From an uncultured Luminiphilus sp. (GTDB taxonomy: Bacteria; Pseudomonadota; Gammaproteobacteria; Pseudomonadales; Halieaceae): DNA of 64,000 nucleotides. A program made the translations under genes and the position numbers. Under the pieces are notes generated by a model. The model made no database searches, had not been told where the DNA came from, and saw only the letters and a program-made list of their open reading frames with translations. The stretch lies in contig CALSVI010000006.1 in the NCBI GenBank assembly GCA_943840615.1, positions 1-64,000 on the forward strand, given 5' to 3'. Numbering within the stretch: position 1 is the first letter of the stretch; the number at the start of each line of letters is the position of its first letter. Of the stretch, positions 62,622-64,000 are shown piece by piece.

Positions 62622-63839
62622 ATGACACCAACCGACACGCTCGCTAGCACCGCCCTAAACAGCTCCCACGGGGTGGCAGATCCTGCTATCTCAGAAAGTA
62701 CTGCGCTACCCAATCGGGCCTATACGGACCGCGAGGAGTGGTTGCGAGAACGAGATGAGGTCATCTCAAAAACGTGGGCGGGTCTCGGGTTCAGTGACGA
62801 TATCGCCGCTCCCGGCGCCGTTTATCCGGTCACTTTTATGGGGCTACCGCTACTCATGGTGCGCGATCAAAATGGCCACGCGCATGTGTTCCACAACGTG
62901 TGCCGGCACCGCGGCATGCAGTTGGTGGCCGAGGCCGGCGAAGCGGGACTGATGATTCGCTGCCCCTACCATAAGTGGGGCTATGACCTGAGTGGTCAGC
63001 TTAGGACCACCCCCAATATTGGCGGCATGGGCCTACACGAGGTCGCCGGATTTAGCTGCGCTGATCACGCTCTAGCCGCGGTGCGCTGTGAGGAATCGAT
63101 GGGGATCGTGTTTATTAATCTTTCTGGTGAGGCTTCCTCTCTCGCACAGCACTTAGCACCGCTCATGTCACGCTGGCGAGCGCTTGCTGGCGCTCATTTC
63201 GAACAGCAACTGACCGCTGATTCAGGGGACTTCGGGACGATGGAGCTGCTGCTCGGTAGCAACTATAAGCTCGCCGTCGAGAACTATTGCGAAGCGTACC
63301 ATCTGCCCTTCGTGCATCCGGATCTCAATACCTACTCGCCCCTTGATGCGCACTATAATTTGGTGGTGGAGCCCCTCGCATCCGGTCAGGGAACGCGCGT
63401 CTACGATTTGGCGCGGGGAGACGCTCAGCCCCTTCCTCTCTTTGCAGGCTGGGACCGCGAACGGCTGAAAACCGCTGAGTACCTTTCACTCTATCCCAAT
63501 GTACTTTTGGGCATTCAAGCCGACCACTTCTTTGTCATATTGCTCATGTCTGAGGCGGCCGACCAGACACGCGAGCGACTCCGCTTCTTTTATGCAGACC
63601 GAGAGGCGCTTACTGGCGCGTTCGAAAAGCGACGCCAGAGCCTTCACGAAGCCTGGAGTCTGGTGTTTGCAGAGGACATATCGGTAGTGGAGGGCTTACA
63701 GCATGGCCGAGCGTCTCCCGCTTTCGATGGCGGCCTTTTTACTCCCCTAATGGACGTCCCCACCCACCACTTTCATCAGTGGTTTCTAAAGCGCAAGCAG
63801 CGCAACAGTGATGATGCGGGCATAAAGCGCGGACAATAA
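62622..63839 (+). CDS. Rieske non-heme iron oxygenase, alpha subunit
   Basis: Terminal oxygenase, intact 405 residues. Rieske ligands Cys94, His96 (VCRHRG), Cys114, His117 (CPYHKWG). Catalytic domain with ENYCEAYHLPFVHP: His227 and His232 bind the mononuclear iron, and the C-terminal Asp is in AEDISVVEGLQHG. The residue bridging to the neighbouring Rieske cluster is Glu224 where most ring-hydroxylating enzymes have Asp; Glu is seen in CntA-type quaternary-amine monooxygenases. No reductase or ferredoxin gene is in the window. Substrate unknown; a betaine-like compound is inferred. Confidence 0.88.
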   Translation: MTPTDTLASTALNSSHGVADPAISESTALPNRAYTDREEWLRERDEVISKTWAGLGFSDDIAAPGAVYPVTFMGLPLLMVRDQNGHAHVFHNVCRHRGMQLVAEAGEAGLMIRCPYHKWGYDLSGQLRTTPNIGGMGLHEVAGFSCADHALAAVRCEESMGIVFINLSGEASSLAQHLAPLMSRWRALAGAHFEQQLTADSGDFGTMELLLGSNYKLAVENYCEAYHLPFVHPDLNTYSPLDAHYNLVVEPLASGQGTRVYDLARGDAQPLPLFAGWDRERLKTAEYLSLYPNVLLGIQADHFFVILLMSEAADQTRERLRFFYADREALTGAFEKRRQSLHEAWSLVFAEDISVVEGLQHGRASPAFDGGLFTPLMDVPTHHFHQWFLKRKQRNSDDAGIKRGQ

Positions 63840-63840
63840 A

Positions 63841-63861
63841 AACCCCGCACGAGGCGGGGTT
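63841..63861. terminator. Intrinsic terminator, bidirectional
   Basis: Perfect 8-bp stem AACCCCGC/GCGGGGTT with a five-base loop, directly at the Rieske gene stop. A run of A before the stem gives a T tract on the minus strand, so it should end the convergent minus-strand gene efficiently and the Rieske transcript less so. Confidence 0.8.
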
Positions 63862-63879
63862 CGTAACGCGATCCTGCGA

Positions 63880-64000
63880 TTACCCTATCTGCGTGACCCG
63901 TGCGCTCACCCCGAAGCTAAACCGATACGGTCGAACCTCGGCGTGATCGTCTGTGGCCTGGTTCTTACCTTCAGGCTTTATCGCCGAATAGCCGTCGCAA
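63880..64000 (-). CDS. C-terminal end of a gene running in from the right edge
   Basis: An open frame of 39 codons enters from the window edge and ends at TAA 63880-63882 just before a terminator with a T tract in its direction. The visible end (EVRPYRFSFGVSARVTQIG) has alternating polar and hydrophobic residues, as in an outer-membrane beta strand, but is too short for family assignment. Confidence 0.5.
   Translation of the reverse strand, partial: CDGYSAIKPEGKNQATDDHAEVRPYRFSFGVSARVTQIG

Overview
The window is chromosomal DNA of a gammaproteobacterium. The core gene order (exbBD-msbA-lpxK-kdsB-murB, uvrC-pgsA, lolCDE, nqrABCDEF-apbE-nqrM, gap next to mfd, lexA to topA, ffs-dnaX-recR-rnd-ycgL) resembles Pseudomonas and its marine relatives. 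A Na+-pumping NQR, a sulfatase and a quinohemoprotein alcohol dehydrogenase suggest a marine heterotroph, perhaps OM60/NOR5-like (Halieaceae/Cellvibrionales); this placement is inferred from protein similarity and gene order only. No transposase, integrase, prophage or CRISPR array was seen.

Region 1 (1-9.4 kb) is catabolic. A sulfatase runs off the left edge and is followed by a truncated dienelactone-hydrolase remnant. Then come two gene blocks that together encode protocatechuate 4,5-cleavage down to pyruvate and oxaloacetate: galB-ligK-galD, and ligA-ligB-(DUF1932 oxidoreductase)-ligI-ligC. Between them is a LysR-type regulator with two consecutive helix-turn-helix domains. The block ends at a tRNA-Gly.

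Region 2 (9.7-45.5 kb) is mostly housekeeping: phospholipid synthesis and nucleotide excision repair (pgsA, uvrC), cell wall and LPS (murB, kdsB, lpxK, msbA), ExbB/ExbD, ComEC, the lipoprotein exporter LolCDE, the complete Na+-NQR operon with its flavin and iron-sulfur maturation factors, GAPDH, Mfd, CsiV, an MscS channel, LexA (two tandem SOS boxes), two small conserved proteins, TopA, UspA, a glutaredoxin-like protein and a TrmH-family RNA methyltransferase.

Region 3 (45.5-64 kb) holds a PQQ/heme alcohol dehydrogenase, a VWA-MoxR pair, ycgL-rnd-recR-dnaX, the SRP RNA, an RND efflux operon with its own TetR regulator, tRNA-Arg, and a module of an unknown membrane protein, an ASCH protein, an FAD oxidoreductase and a Rieske oxygenase. 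The Rieske protein has a Glu bridging residue, as in quaternary-amine demethylases. The window ends in the tail of a convergent gene.

From about 46.5 to 61.5 kb almost every gene carries single-base frameshifts, and isolated ones occur in uvrC, lolE and topA. Essential genes are hit and the reading resumes exactly in the neighbouring frame, so these look like sequence errors rather than gene decay. Broken genes are therefore given as merged loci with the likely break points.
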